From Geothrix limicola (GTDB taxonomy: Bacteria; Acidobacteriota; Holophagae; Holophagales; Holophagaceae), in assembly GCF_030268085.1 (NCBI RefSeq), contig NZ_BSDE01000003.1:186001-250000 (forward strand): 64,000 nt of DNA. The letters are read 5' to 3'. The notes beneath the pieces were generated by a model. That model was not told the DNA's origin. It saw only the letters and a list, made by a program, of their open reading frames with translations, and did no database searches. Made by a program: the position numbers and the translations under genes. Below, one piece after another: positions 36,710 through 45,329 of this stretch (position 1 is the first letter of the stretch; each line of letters starts with the position of its first letter).

Positions 36710-38045
36710 CGGGATCGCGCTTCATCCGGTCCCGCACCGAGTCGATGGCGTTCATCACGGTGGAGTGGTGCATGTTGAAGGATCGTCCGATGTCAGCGAA
36801 GGGCAGTGATGAAATCTCGCGGGCGAGATACATGGCCACCTGGCGCGGAAGCAGGATGGCCTGCTGGCGGGACCGCTTCTTCATCAGGTCGACGAAGGAC
36901 ACATTGAAGGTCTCCGCCGTCATGCGGTAGATGCGGTCGGGATGGATGGGGGCCGTGGGCTCTTCCCCACTCTGGCCCTGGAAGGCCGCGTGAGCCACCT
37001 CCAGAGAGGGCGGCACGCCGATGAGGCTAGCCTGGAAGATGACGCGGGTGAGGAACCCTTCCAGATCGCGCACGCTGCCCTTGGCCTTGTGGGCGATGAA
37101 GGTCAGCACGTCCTCGGGGATGGGCGGGACATGGCGGAAATCCACATCCTCGAGCTTCTTCTTCAGGATCGCGATGCGCGTTTCGAAGTCGGGCGGCTGG
37201 ATGTCAGCCGTGAGTCCCCACTTGAAGCGCGTGATGAGTCGTTCGTGGCATCCCTCCAGGCGTTGCGGAGGCTTGTCGGAAGTGATGACGATCTGCTTCC
37301 CGTGCTGAAGCAGGTGCTCGAGGATGTGGAAGATCTCCTCCTGCGTGCGCTCCATCTTCCCGAGGGTCTGCACGTCATCGAGCAGCAGCACGTCGTTCTG
37401 CTGGTACTTCTTGCGCATGGGCTCGGTGTTCTTCGCCCGGATGGCCACGGTCAGTTCGTTGAAGAAGTTGTCCACCTTGAGGTAGACGACCCGCAGCTTG
37501 GGATCGCGCTCCAGCAGGCCCTTGCCGATGCCGACCATGAGGTGGGTCTTGCCCAGGCCCGCGCCGCCGTAGATGAACAGCGGGTTCATGCTGAGGGGTG
37601 TGGCCGCCTTGCCGTAGCTGTCCACCACGGCCTTGGCCGCGGCGAAGGCCAGCTGGCTGCCCGGGCCCACGACGAAGCGGTCGAGGGTATAGCGGTTGAA
37701 GAGGTGTGGAAACGAGGCTGGTGGCTCGGGTGCGGGGCCGGAAGCCGTGTGTGCGGCCTTCTTGGAGGCCACCTTGGGAAGGACGGCCGGTGTGCCGTTG
37801 ACGTGGAATTCGAGGCGCAGGTCCGCCAGCCCGCCCTGGGCCAGCGCATCGCTGAACTCTTCCGGCAGCTGCTGCTCGATCCAGAGCTTCGCGGCGGCGC
37901 TGGGCACCTGGATCCAGAGTACGCCGTCCTTCACCCGCAGCGGTTCGCAGGGGGCGACCCACTCTCTGAAACTGGCCTCGGGCAACTGCTTGGACAGGCC
38001 CTGGCGGATGGTGTCCCAAAGGGTTGTGGGATCGGCGGATGGCAT
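36666..38045 (-). CDS. dnaA: Chromosomal replication initiator DnaA
   Basis: A 459-aa AAA+ initiator. Domain I covers about 1-85, and a short Pro/Ala-rich domain II follows. The Walker A is GGAGLGKTHL (160-169) and Walker B is LLDDVQ (221-226). The C-terminal DnaA-box binding domain contains SFNMHHSTVMNAI. The ATG at 38045 gives the usual N-terminus (LWDTIRQGLSKQLPEASF). The upstream frame is open, but its sequence has no DnaA character. It is divergent from rpmH. Confidence 0.97.
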   Translation of the reverse strand: MPSADPTTLWDTIRQGLSKQLPEASFREWVAPCEPLRVKDGVLWIQVPSAAAKLWIEQQLPEEFSDALAQGGLADLRLEFHVNGTPAVLPKVASKKAAHTASGPAPEPPASFPHLFNRYTLDRFVVGPGSQLAFAAAKAVVDSYGKAATPLSMNPLFIYGGAGLGKTHLMVGIGKGLLERDPKLRVVYLKVDNFFNELTVAIRAKNTEPMRKKYQQNDVLLLDDVQTLGKMERTQEEIFHILEHLLQHGKQIVITSDKPPQRLEGCHERLITRFKWGLTADIQPPDFETRIAILKKKLEDVDFRHVPPIPEDVLTFIAHKAKGSVRDLEGFLTRVIFQASLIGVPPSLEVAHAAFQGQSGEEPTAPIHPDRIYRMTAETFNVSFVDLMKKRSRQQAILLPRQVAMYLAREISSLPFADIGRSFNMHHSTVMNAIDSVRDRMKRDPEFHRMVQALLNSIH

Positions 38046-38260
38046 GGGTTCACCAGCAAGGGCGGGACGGATCGCGGGGCACACGCCGTTGGCGGAGGGT
38101 GCATCGCACGCTCCGTCCACGCCAGGCTCGCGGGGGGGAACCCAATCTAGCATCCCTCGGCGGGGATGGGAGAGTGGAAATCCCCTTGAGGGCGAGCCTC
38201 CTCGCTGGTAGGCTCGAAGGTTCGTCCTCCTCCCAGGGAGGGGACCCCTGAGGTGGAATC
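38046..38260. other. Divergent dnaA-rpmH intergenic region
   Basis: A 215-bp gap with no DnaA-box match. It holds several inverted repeats: ggacgga (38065-38071) with tccgtcc (38112-38118), catccc/gggatg near 38150-38168, gagcct (38194-38199) with aggctc (38210-38215), and cctc/gagg just before rpmH. These may form mRNA leader structures for rpmH or dnaA. GAGGTGG at 38250-38256 is the rpmH ribosome site. Confidence 0.5.
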
Positions 38261-38395
38261 ATGAAGCGGACCTTTCAGCCCAACAACCGTCGCCGCGCCA
38301 AGACCCATGGCTTCCTGAGCCGCATGAAGACGAAGAACGGCCGCCTGGTGCTCAAGCGCCGCCGCGCCAAGGGTCGCCACGTCCTGGCGCTCTAG
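38261..38395 (+). CDS. rpmH: Large ribosomal subunit protein bL34
   Basis: A 44-aa, very basic ribosomal protein: [18 protein letters not shown], then [18 protein letters not shown] and KGRHVLAL. It matches the bL34 family over its full length. A strong GAGGTGG site precedes the ATG. It heads the rpmH-rnpA-yidC-khpB-mnmE-gatB run on the plus strand. It is too short for many automatic gene calls. Confidence 0.97.
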   Translation: MKRTFQPNNRRRAKTHGFLSRMKTKNGRLVLKRRRAKGRHVLAL

Positions 38396-38403
38396 CCCCT
38401 TCC

Positions 38404-38772
38404 GTGATCTACAGAGGCCGCTTCCGCACGGTGCGGCACAAAGACCACGCCGTTCCGACCCCCTTGCCCCGGCCCTTGCTGGGGCAATCGTCGTGTTTGG
38501 ATATTCGCGCCTGGCACCGGTCGGATGCTGAGGGGCCGTTGCTTCTCGTGACCTCGCCCCGGAGGACCGGCGGCGCGGTGCAGCGCAACCGGTTCCGCCG
38601 CCGCGTGAGGATGGCCTTCCTGGCTGGCGTGGAGCCCCTGCTGAACCTTCCCTGGGTGGTGTGGGTGCGGCCTGGCCGAACGGCCCCTCCGCTCGATACG
38701 ATCAGTTTCCAGGTCATTGAAAGCCAGCTCCAACTGGCCCTGCAGCGCCTTCCAGCCTTGGATACCCCATGA
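38404..38772 (+). CDS. rnpA: Ribonuclease P protein component
   Basis: A 122-aa basic protein that assists RNase P RNA in maturing tRNA 5' ends. The family signature is GAVQRNRFRRRVRMAF, the RNR motif helix that contacts the RNA. The start is GTG at 38404, 8 bases after the rpmH stop with no separate ribosome site, so it depends on rpmH translation. Its stop overlaps yidC as ATGA. The N-terminal part is less conserved than usual. Confidence 0.9.
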   Translation: MIYRGRFRTVRHKDHAVPTPLPRPLLGQSSCLDIRAWHRSDAEGPLLLVTSPRRTGGAVQRNRFRRRVRMAFLAGVEPLLNLPWVVWVRPGRTAPPLDTISFQVIESQLQLALQRLPALDTP

Positions 38773-40319
38773 ACAACCGCAACGTCCTCCTCTTCGTCAT
38801 TGGCAGCATGATCCTGCTCGGCGGCCAGTTCTGGCTGTCGTCGCGGTATGCCAAGCCCCTCCCCAAGGCTGAACTTCAGCAGGCGGGCCCCGTGACGGTG
38901 AAGCCCGCGACGCCAGCGGCTCCGGAAGCCGCGCCCGCGGCGATCTCCACGGCCCAGGTCACGAACGGCGTGAAGGCGGCGGATCCCGCGGCCACCCACA
39001 CCCTGACCGCCGGGGAATTCACCCTCACCTGGCAGGTGGCCACCGGCGCCCTCAAGCAGGTGAGCTGGCATCAGGACGGCACCCTGTTCTTCCCCCAGGC
39101 CTTCGCGGGCCTCGGCGCCCTGAAGGGCGCAGGATTTGAAACCGTGCGCGATGAGCGGGGCCCGAACGGCACCGCGGTCATCTTCGAGAATGCGGCCGGA
39201 GAACGCCTCAGCTACCTCGTTCCGACCGATGGCCATGTCCTGAAGGTCGAGGCCGTCTCCCCCCGCAACGCCTCCCTGCAGCTCCTGTCGGCCCCCGCCT
39301 CCGACGAGCCCGTGAAGCAGCTGGGCCGCGTGTTCACGCTCACCGAAAAAAGTGTCGAGGCCGTGACCTGGGCCGAGACCCTGCACGATCCCTTCTTCAG
39401 CTTCCTGGGTGCCAAGCGCAAGGTCCTGCCGCCCGTGGCAGAACGCCTGGGCCTGGACGCGGGTCTGGAAAAGGATGTGAAGAGCCAGCGCAACCACTAC
39501 TTCGCCGCCCTCTGGAAGCTGCCCCGCCCCGCTGGACGGGATACGTCCGGCTACGAGCTGCTGCCCCAGAACGGTCGCCTGGAAGCCTCCCTCTACCTCG
39601 GCCCCAAGCAGGCCGAGCACCTCCTCGCCTTCGAAAAGCCCTTCACCCAGGTCATCGACTACGGCTTCTTCGGCGCCGTCTCCCACCTGCTCTTCTGGAT
39701 CCTGAAGAAGGTCCACGCCCTGGTGGGCAACTGGGGCTGGGCCATCGTGCTCTTCACCGTGATCATCCGCCTGGCCACCTGGCACCTGAACACGAAGCAG
39801 ACCATCTCCATGCTGCGCATGAAGGACTTCGAACCGCACCAGAAGGCCATCCAGGCCAAGTACGAGAAGTTCGGCAGCGACATGACGAAGAAGGCCGAGA
39901 TGCAGAAGGAGCTCATGGAGCTCTACAAGAAGAACGGCCACAACCCCATGGGCGGCTGCCTGCCCATGCTGCTCCAGATGCCCATCTTCCTGGCCCTCTG
40001 GTCCATGCTCAACAACGTCTTCGAGCTTCGCCACGCGGCCTTCTTCGGTTGGATCACCGACCTGTCGGCCAAGGATCCCTTCTACATCTTCCCGGTGCTG
40101 ATGGGCGCCTCGATGTTCGCCCAGCAGGCCATGACGCCGGCCGTGGGTGACCCGGCCCAGCGCAAGATGATGATGGTCCTCATGCCCGTCATGATGACCT
40201 TCTTCTTCGCGCAGAGCCCCGCCGGTCTTACGATCTACTACTTCGTCTTCAACCTCATCGGCCTTGCCCAGACCTGGTGGATCATGCGGTCCTACCAGCC
40301 CCAGCCCATCACTGTGTAG
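38769..40319 (+). CDS. yidC: Membrane protein insertase YidC
   Basis: A 516-aa insertase of the Gram-negative (Oxa1/YidC long) form. The N-terminus is a signal-anchor helix (VLLFVIGSMILLGGQFW). Residues about 30-310 are the periplasmic beta domain, with a Pro/Ala linker before it. The C-terminal 200 residues hold five helices, including WGWAIVLFTVIIRLATWHL, GGCLPMLLQMPIFLALWSML and a late SPAGLTIYYFVFNLIGLAQT. The arginine in the first of these is the conserved hydrophilic-groove residue. The long periplasmic domain argues for a Gram-negative envelope. Confidence 0.96.
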   Translation: MNNRNVLLFVIGSMILLGGQFWLSSRYAKPLPKAELQQAGPVTVKPATPAAPEAAPAAISTAQVTNGVKAADPAATHTLTAGEFTLTWQVATGALKQVSWHQDGTLFFPQAFAGLGALKGAGFETVRDERGPNGTAVIFENAAGERLSYLVPTDGHVLKVEAVSPRNASLQLLSAPASDEPVKQLGRVFTLTEKSVEAVTWAETLHDPFFSFLGAKRKVLPPVAERLGLDAGLEKDVKSQRNHYFAALWKLPRPAGRDTSGYELLPQNGRLEASLYLGPKQAEHLLAFEKPFTQVIDYGFFGAVSHLLFWILKKVHALVGNWGWAIVLFTVIIRLATWHLNTKQTISMLRMKDFEPHQKAIQAKYEKFGSDMTKKAEMQKELMELYKKNGHNPMGGCLPMLLQMPIFLALWSMLNNVFELRHAAFFGWITDLSAKDPFYIFPVLMGASMFAQQAMTPAVGDPAQRKMMMVLMPVMMTFFFAQSPAGLTIYYFVFNLIGLAQTWWIMRSYQPQPITV

Positions 40320-40328
40320 GAGGTCGTC

Positions 40329-40793
40329 ATGCGGAAAAGTGGCGCCACGCTGGAGTCTGTTCCCGAGCTCATCGTCCGCTGGGGCGCGCATCTGGGCCTC
40401 GGCCTGGAGGCCCGCTTCGCCCCCTCCGGGGACGAGGAGGCCTTCCCCAATCGCGTGGCCGTGGCCGGCCCCGATGCCTCCTTCCTCGCCGCCAATCGCG
40501 GCGCGGCCCTGGATGCCCTGCAGTTCCTCGTGCACGAGGCCCAGGGTGAACGGGAGGATCAGAAGCTCGCCTACCTGGACGTCAAGGGCGCCCGCCTCTT
40601 CCGCATGCAGGAAGTCATGGCCATGGGCCAGTTCGCGGCCGAAAAGGCCCGGGAGCTGGGCAGCCACACCCTCGGTGCCCTCAGCGCCCGCGAGCGCCGC
40701 TGGGTGCACCTGGTGGTGAGCCGCGAAGCGGGCCTGGGCACGGAAAGCGAAGGCACGGGCACGTTCAAGCCCGTGAAGGTGTTCCGGAAGTAG
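40329..40793 (+). CDS. khpB: KH-R3H RNA-binding protein (KhpB/Jag)
   Basis: A 154-aa RNA-binding protein. A degenerate KH region (LIVRWGAHLGLGL through ALDALQFLVHEAQ) is followed by an R3H domain ending SARERRWVHLVVSREAG and TESEGTGTFKPVKVF. It lacks the N-terminal Jag_N domain, so it is shorter than the B. subtilis Jag (about 208 aa). Its position right after yidC is conserved across bacteria. It probably pairs with KhpA to bind many mRNAs. Confidence 0.88.
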   Translation: MRKSGATLESVPELIVRWGAHLGLGLEARFAPSGDEEAFPNRVAVAGPDASFLAANRGAALDALQFLVHEAQGEREDQKLAYLDVKGARLFRMQEVMAMGQFAAEKARELGSHTLGALSARERRWVHLVVSREAGLGTESEGTGTFKPVKVFRK

Positions 40794-40802
40794 ACTGGCG
40801 CG

Positions 40803-42107
40803 GTGCACCCGGCCTCTGATCCCATCTGCGCGCCCGCCTCGCCCCTGCTCCCCTCGGCGGTGGCCCTGGTGCGGGTGTCAGGAGCCGGCCTGGCGTCCCG
40901 CCTGGGTTCCCTCCTGAAGCTGCCCGAACCCCGGGTGGCGACCCTGCGCACCCTGCGTTGGGGCGGCTTCGCCGAGCGCGCCCTGGTGCTGTTCTTCCCG
41001 GGGCCGGCCAGCTACACGGGCGAGGACCTGGTGGAATTCCAGGTGCACGGGAATCCACTTCTGGTCCGCCGTCTCCTCGGCCACCTGGCCTGCCTGGGTG
41101 TGAGGCAGGCGGAGCCCGGCGAGTTCACCCGGCGGGCCCTGCTGAATGGCAAGCAGAATCTGCTGGAGGCGGAAGCCCTGCGGGACCTGGTGGCCGCCGA
41201 AACGGACACCCAGATCCGCCTGGCTCAGGCGCGTGCGGGGGCCCAACCCGGGTGGATCACGGAGGCGCGCCGCGCCCTCGCCCCCTGGATGGCCCGGGCC
41301 GAAGCGGCCGTGGACTACGGGGAGGAAGAAGGAATTTTGTTGAATCTCAAGGACTTGGCCGCTGAATTGGAGCCGCTTCGCGCGCGGTTCCACGTGGAAC
41401 AAAGGCGTTCCCGGGCGGCCAGGCACCTGCAGGATGGAATCCGCCTGGCCCTCGTGGGCCGGCCCAATGCCGGGAAGAGCACCCTCTTCAATGCTCTGGC
41501 CGGGGAGGACCGGGCCATCGTCACCGACATTCCGGGAACCACGCGGGACGTCCTGGAGGTGCGCTGCGAATGGCGCGGCCTGCCCCTTCGCCTGTACGAC
41601 ACCGCCGGCCTGCGGGAGACGGAGGATCCCGTGGAGCGTTTGGGCGTCGCCCGCGTGGGGCCGATCCTCGAATCCGCCGACCTGGTACTGCACCTGGTTC
41701 CGGCCGGCGAAGAAGGCTCCAGCCTGTCCAAAACCACCCTCGCCCCCTACCAAGGCAAGGTGGTCGAGATCCGAACCTTCGCGGACCTGGCGGAGTCTTC
41801 GGGCATCGCCATCGCGGCCAACCTGGGGCACCTGGATGCTCTGGAGTCCGCTCTGAAGGAACGGTTGCTGGGCGGCCTGGCTCCGGATGCCTGTTTCGGT
41901 GCCCTGGCCACGGATCGGCAGGTGCGCCTGCTGGATGATCTGACGGAGCAGTTGGATCTGCTGCTCGGTTTGGAGCCGGGATGCCCGCCGGAACTGCCGG
42001 CGTCCATGCTCCAGGGGGCCTGGGGTCTGCTTGCCCGGCTCACGGGAGAGGACCGCGCCGAAACGGCCCTGGACGCGCTCTTCAGCGGGTTCTGTCTGGG
42101 CAAGTAG
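40803..42107 (+). CDS. mnmE: tRNA modification GTPase MnmE with diverged G4/G5 motifs
   Basis: MnmE with MnmG modifies U34 of some tRNAs. The 434-aa protein has the N-terminal formyl-THF domain (SYTGEDLVEFQVHGNP), the helical domain, the GTPase insert and the catalytic C-terminal FCLGK (430-434). G1 is GRPNAGKST (219-227), DIPGTTRD is switch I and DTAGLRE (266-272) is G3. The G4 guanine-specificity motif, normally NKAD, reads TFAD (325-328), and the G5 SA pair is also lost. It starts with GTG 9 bp after khpB. A perfect parS palindrome is embedded at 41386-41401. mnmG is not in the window. Confidence 0.93.
   Translation: MHPASDPICAPASPLLPSAVALVRVSGAGLASRLGSLLKLPEPRVATLRTLRWGGFAERALVLFFPGPASYTGEDLVEFQVHGNPLLVRRLLGHLACLGVRQAEPGEFTRRALLNGKQNLLEAEALRDLVAAETDTQIRLAQARAGAQPGWITEARRALAPWMARAEAAVDYGEEEGILLNLKDLAAELEPLRARFHVEQRRSRAARHLQDGIRLALVGRPNAGKSTLFNALAGEDRAIVTDIPGTTRDVLEVRCEWRGLPLRLYDTAGLRETEDPVERLGVARVGPILESADLVLHLVPAGEEGSSLSKTTLAPYQGKVVEIRTFADLAESSGIAIAANLGHLDALESALKERLLGGLAPDACFGALATDRQVRLLDDLTEQLDLLLGLEPGCPPELPASMLQGAWGLLARLTGEDRAETALDALFSGFCLGK
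41386..41401. other. parS site, perfect core, inside mnmE
   Basis: GGTTCCACGTGGAACA contains the perfect 14-bp palindrome GTTCCACGTGGAAC. This is the ParB-binding parS type found near bacterial origins (family consensus TGTTNCACGTGNAACA). It lies 3.3 kb from the start of dnaA and is tolerated in coding sequence as RFHVEQ. Confidence 0.85.
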
Positions 42108-42126
42108 ACTGGACCAAGGAGTCGCG

Positions 42127-43587
42127 ATGAAGCCTGGCTATGAAGCGGTGATCGGCCTGGAAGTGCACGTTCAGTTGAGGACGCGCTCCAAGATGTTCTG
42201 CGCTTGTCCGAACGCCAGCGGCGAGGCCCCCAACAGCCGCACCTGCCCCGTGTGCCTCGGCCTTCCCGGGGCCCTTCCGGTCCTCAACGCGGAGGCGGTC
42301 CGCATGGCCATCACCCTGGGCCTGGCGGTCGAGGCGAGGATCCGGCCCGAGAGCGCCTTCTACCGGAAACAGTATTTCTATCCGGACTTGCCCAAGGGCT
42401 ATCAGATCACCCAGGGTCCCGTGGCCCTGGTGGAGGAGGGTCACTTGGACATCCCTGGCGACGAGCGCGTGCGGGGAGGGAGAGGACCGGTCCGGGTGCG
42501 TCTGGAACGGGCCCACCTGGAGGAGGATGCCGGGAAGAGCCATCACGATCTGGATGGGAAGGCCAGCCACGTGGATCTGAACCGCGCCGGCCTGCCCCTC
42601 CTGGAAATCGTCGGGGCCCCGGACCTGCGCAGCGCCCAGGAGGCCTCGGACTACCTGAAATCCCTCCACCGGCTGGTGGTGGCCCTCGGCATCTGCGACG
42701 GGAACATGGAGGAAGGCAGCTTCCGCTGCGACGCCAACGTGAGTGTTCGGAGGCAGGGTGACGCGGACTTCGGCACGCGGGTCGAGGTGAAGAACCTCAA
42801 CTCGTTCCGCTTCGTCCGCCAGGCGCTGGATTACGAGGTGGATCGGCACGTGACTCTTCTGGAGGCGGGCGGTTCCGTGGCCATGGAGACCCGGGGCTGG
42901 GACGCCGCCGCTGGCGAGACCCGGGCCCAGCGCACGAAGGAGGCGGCCATGGACTACCGGTATTTCCCGGAGCCGGACCTGCCCCTGCTGGTGGTGGACT
43001 CCTCCGAGATCGAGGCCGCCAAGGCGGCCCTGCCCGAACTGCCCGATCAGCGCATCAAGCGCTGGTGCGAAACCCACGAGCTTGGCCTGGAAGAGGCCCA
43101 GACCCTGGCCCAGAGTCCGGCCTTCGCGGCCTACTTCGAGGCCCTGGCCGAGGCGAGCGGGACGGGCCGGGGGGCGGCCGCCTGGATGCTGGGGGAGGTC
43201 AGTCGGACCCTCAACGAGCGGGGGATCGGGATCGAGGCCTTCCCGCTCGCGCCGGAAACCCTAGCGGGTCTCGTGCGCCTGGTGGAAGCGCGGACCCTTG
43301 CCTTCGGCACGGCCAAGGATCAGGTCTTCCCCGCCCTCCTGGCTGGAGCGCCGAGCGCCGAGGCCATCGTGGCCGAGCGGGGACTCGCCCAGGTGGGCGA
43401 TAGGGTCGCCATCCTCGCCCTCGTGGAGGAAACCCTGGCCTCAAATCCGGGTCCCGTGGCCCAGATCCGGGCCGGCAAGGAGAGCCTCCGGGGCTTCCTG
43501 GTGGGCCAGGTGCTCAAATCGGGGGGGGGGCGGCTGGATGCCCGGATCGTGCAGGAAGTGCTGACGGAAGCCCTAGCCAAACCTTGA
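42127..43587 (+). CDS. gatB: Asp-tRNA(Asn)/Glu-tRNA(Gln) amidotransferase subunit B
   Basis: GatB is the kinase/tRNA-binding subunit of the amidotransferase that corrects mischarged tRNAs. The 486-aa protein begins [20 protein letters not shown] and has the [15 protein letters not shown] zinc/family motif. It continues with [16 protein letters not shown] and ends with the tail domain ([18 protein letters not shown]). gatC and gatA are not adjacent. A run of ten G at 43521-43530 lies in the codons for SGGGR near the C-terminus. Confidence 0.96.
   Translation: MKPGYEAVIGLEVHVQLRTRSKMFCACPNASGEAPNSRTCPVCLGLPGALPVLNAEAVRMAITLGLAVEARIRPESAFYRKQYFYPDLPKGYQITQGPVALVEEGHLDIPGDERVRGGRGPVRVRLERAHLEEDAGKSHHDLDGKASHVDLNRAGLPLLEIVGAPDLRSAQEASDYLKSLHRLVVALGICDGNMEEGSFRCDANVSVRRQGDADFGTRVEVKNLNSFRFVRQALDYEVDRHVTLLEAGGSVAMETRGWDAAAGETRAQRTKEAAMDYRYFPEPDLPLLVVDSSEIEAAKAALPELPDQRIKRWCETHELGLEEAQTLAQSPAFAAYFEALAEASGTGRGAAAWMLGEVSRTLNERGIGIEAFPLAPETLAGLVRLVEARTLAFGTAKDQVFPALLAGAPSAEAIVAERGLAQVGDRVAILALVEETLASNPGPVAQIRAGKESLRGFLVGQVLKSGGGRLDARIVQEVLTEALAKP
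43521..43530 (+). repeat. Ten-G homopolymer inside gatB
   Basis: An uninterrupted run of ten G encodes three Gly codons with the flanking Ser and Arg. The reading frame is intact at this length. Such tracts can slip or be miscalled. Confidence 0.95.
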
Positions 43588-43608
43588 TTTCCGCCCCATG
43601 CTGGGCCT

Positions 43609-43896
43609 ATGACGAACGAGATCCCTTCCGCGCTCGAAGCCTATCATCCGGGCGTGGTGCATCATTGCGCGCGATGCGGCTGCTCGGTGATCGATGCGGT
43701 GGAAACGCCCGGTGAACCCTTCCGTTGCACGGATTGCCGGGGGCTGGTGCCGGCTCCCGAGGACGAGCTCACCCGGGCGGCCCTGGAGGACCGGGGACCC
43801 TTCGACATGCCCGAGGACCGCCCCACCGTCTGGCGGCTCGTGGTGGTGATCACCTTCGCCGTGGTGGCCTTGGCCATCGTGTTCTGGAAGCGATAG
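43609..43896 (+). CDS. Small zinc-ribbon protein with C-terminal membrane helix
   Basis: A 95-aa protein I cannot assign. It has two cysteine pairs, HHCARCGCSV and FRCTDCRGLV, that would hold zinc. A C-terminal membrane segment (LVVVITFAVVALAIVFWKR) ends in positive charges, so the ribbon would face the cytoplasm. It lies between gatB and the PLP enzyme on the same strand with short gaps. Confidence 0.7.
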   Translation: MTNEIPSALEAYHPGVVHHCARCGCSVIDAVETPGEPFRCTDCRGLVPAPEDELTRAALEDRGPFDMPEDRPTVWRLVVVITFAVVALAIVFWKR

Positions 43897-43932
43897 GCCT
43901 GCGCGCACTATCCTGGGAAGTGGAGCCTTCCG

Positions 43933-45126
43933 ATGCCCAAACCCTGGGGACCCACCACCACCGCCATCCACGCCGGTAGGCGCTTCAATCCGACGCGGGC
44001 CGTGACGACGCCCATCTTCCAGACCTCCGTGTTCCAGTTGCTGGAAAACCGCGAGGGCGCTGAGTTCGCGGCCAGCGTCGAGCCGCCGGCCTTCTACACC
44101 CGCTGGGGCAATCCCAACCAGAGCGAAGTCGAGGCGGTGCTGGCTGAACTCGAAGGGGCGGAACGGGCCCTGGTGACGGCCTCGGGCATGGCGGCCTTTG
44201 CCCTCGTCTTCGAGGCCTTCCTGAAGACGGGGGATCACCTGGTGGCGCCATCGGCCATCTACCTGGGAACGGAACAACTGATCCGGCGCTGGGAGGCCGA
44301 ACGGGACCTGAAGGTGACCTGGGTGCAGAACACGCTGGACCAGGGCGAATGGGAGGCGGCGATCCGTCCCGAGACACGTTTGATTTGGGTGGAGACCCCA
44401 TCCAATCCAACGCTCGCCCTCACGGACCTCGCGGCCGTGGCGGCCTTGGGCAGAAAGCACGGCATCCGGACTGTGGCCGACAACACCTTTCCCAGCCCCA
44501 TTCACACGAAGCCCCTGGACTTCGGCATCGACCTGAGCGTGGCCTCGGCCACCAAGTACCTGGCGGGCCATTCGGATGTGGTGGCAGGGGTTCTCGCGGG
44601 CCGCGAAGCGGATGTGGTGGCCTGCTGGCACCTCAGCAAGATCTGGGGGCCGACCCTGGATCCCATGGCCGCCTGGCTGCTGCACCGGGGGCTGAAGACC
44701 CTCGCCCTCCGGGTGAGGCGCTCCTCCGACAACGCCCAGGCCCTCGCCCAGTGGCTGCTGTGGCAGCCCCATGTGGCGCGGGTGGACTATCCGGGCCTGC
44801 CCACCCACCCCGGCCACGTGGTGGCGGCGCGGCAAATGGACAAGGGGTTCGGCGGCATGGTCTGCTTCGAACTGGCCGCGGGTCTTCTGGCGGGCCAGCG
44901 CTTCTGCGAGGCCCTGGAGGTCATCACGCGCGGTGTGAGCTTAGGGGGTGTGGAGAGCCTCATCCAGCATCCGGCGAGCATGAGCCATCTGAAGACGGCC
45001 CCCGAGGTGAAGGCCCGCCTGGGCATCACCGATGGGCTGCTGCGCTTTTCGGTGGGCATCGAAGATCAGCCCGACCTCATCGCCGACCTTGAAAAGGGCT
45101 TCCAGGCTGCGGCGGGGGCGCGATGA
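43933..45126 (+). CDS. Cys/Met metabolism PLP-dependent enzyme
   Basis: A 397-aa enzyme of the cystathionine gamma-synthase / gamma-lyase / O-acylhomoserine sulfhydrylase family. The N-terminus has TTAIHAGRRFNPTRAVTTPI and the PLP lysine is K208 in SVASATKYLAGHSDVV. VETPSNPTLALTDLAAV and FGGMVCFEL are typical. Which reaction it catalyses cannot be read from these motifs. Its stop overlaps the ThiS-type carrier gene, so a role that uses protein-bound sulfur is possible. Confidence 0.9.
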   Translation: MPKPWGPTTTAIHAGRRFNPTRAVTTPIFQTSVFQLLENREGAEFAASVEPPAFYTRWGNPNQSEVEAVLAELEGAERALVTASGMAAFALVFEAFLKTGDHLVAPSAIYLGTEQLIRRWEAERDLKVTWVQNTLDQGEWEAAIRPETRLIWVETPSNPTLALTDLAAVAALGRKHGIRTVADNTFPSPIHTKPLDFGIDLSVASATKYLAGHSDVVAGVLAGREADVVACWHLSKIWGPTLDPMAAWLLHRGLKTLALRVRRSSDNAQALAQWLLWQPHVARVDYPGLPTHPGHVVAARQMDKGFGGMVCFELAAGLLAGQRFCEALEVITRGVSLGGVESLIQHPASMSHLKTAPEVKARLGITDGLLRFSVGIEDQPDLIADLEKGFQAAAGAR

Positions 45127-45323
45127 GGCTGCACATCAACGGCGATGTCCGCGAGACGCCGGCCCTGGGCACCCTGGCCGATCTGGCCGCCTGGCTGGAA
45201 CTGCCCGACTTCGGGAGTGCCATCGAATTGAACGGCGAGGTCATCCGTCGGGCCGATCACCCGGCCACGGCCCTGAGCGAAGGCGACCGGCTGGAGGTGG
45301 TCCGGCTGGTGGGCGGCGGCTGA
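45123..45323 (+). CDS. thiS: ThiS-family sulfur-carrier protein
   Basis: A 66-aa ubiquitin-fold carrier that accepts sulfur as a C-terminal thiocarboxylate. It starts MRLHINGDVRETP and ends LVGGG, the GG tail needed for adenylation, with IELNGEVIRR and LSEGDRLEVVRLV as family features. It overlaps the stop of the PLP enzyme as ATGA. thiG is 36 kb away, so this ThiS may serve thiazole synthesis, homocysteine/cysteine synthesis, or both. No ThiF-type activating enzyme is in the window. Confidence 0.88.
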   Translation: MRLHINGDVRETPALGTLADLAAWLELPDFGSAIELNGEVIRRADHPATALSEGDRLEVVRLVGGG

Positions 45324-45329
45324 TCGCGG

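Noticed and set aside
38046-38260. dnaA-rpmH gap as the main origin
   Set aside because: It has hairpins but no DnaA-box match, whereas the dnaA-dnaN gap carries several.
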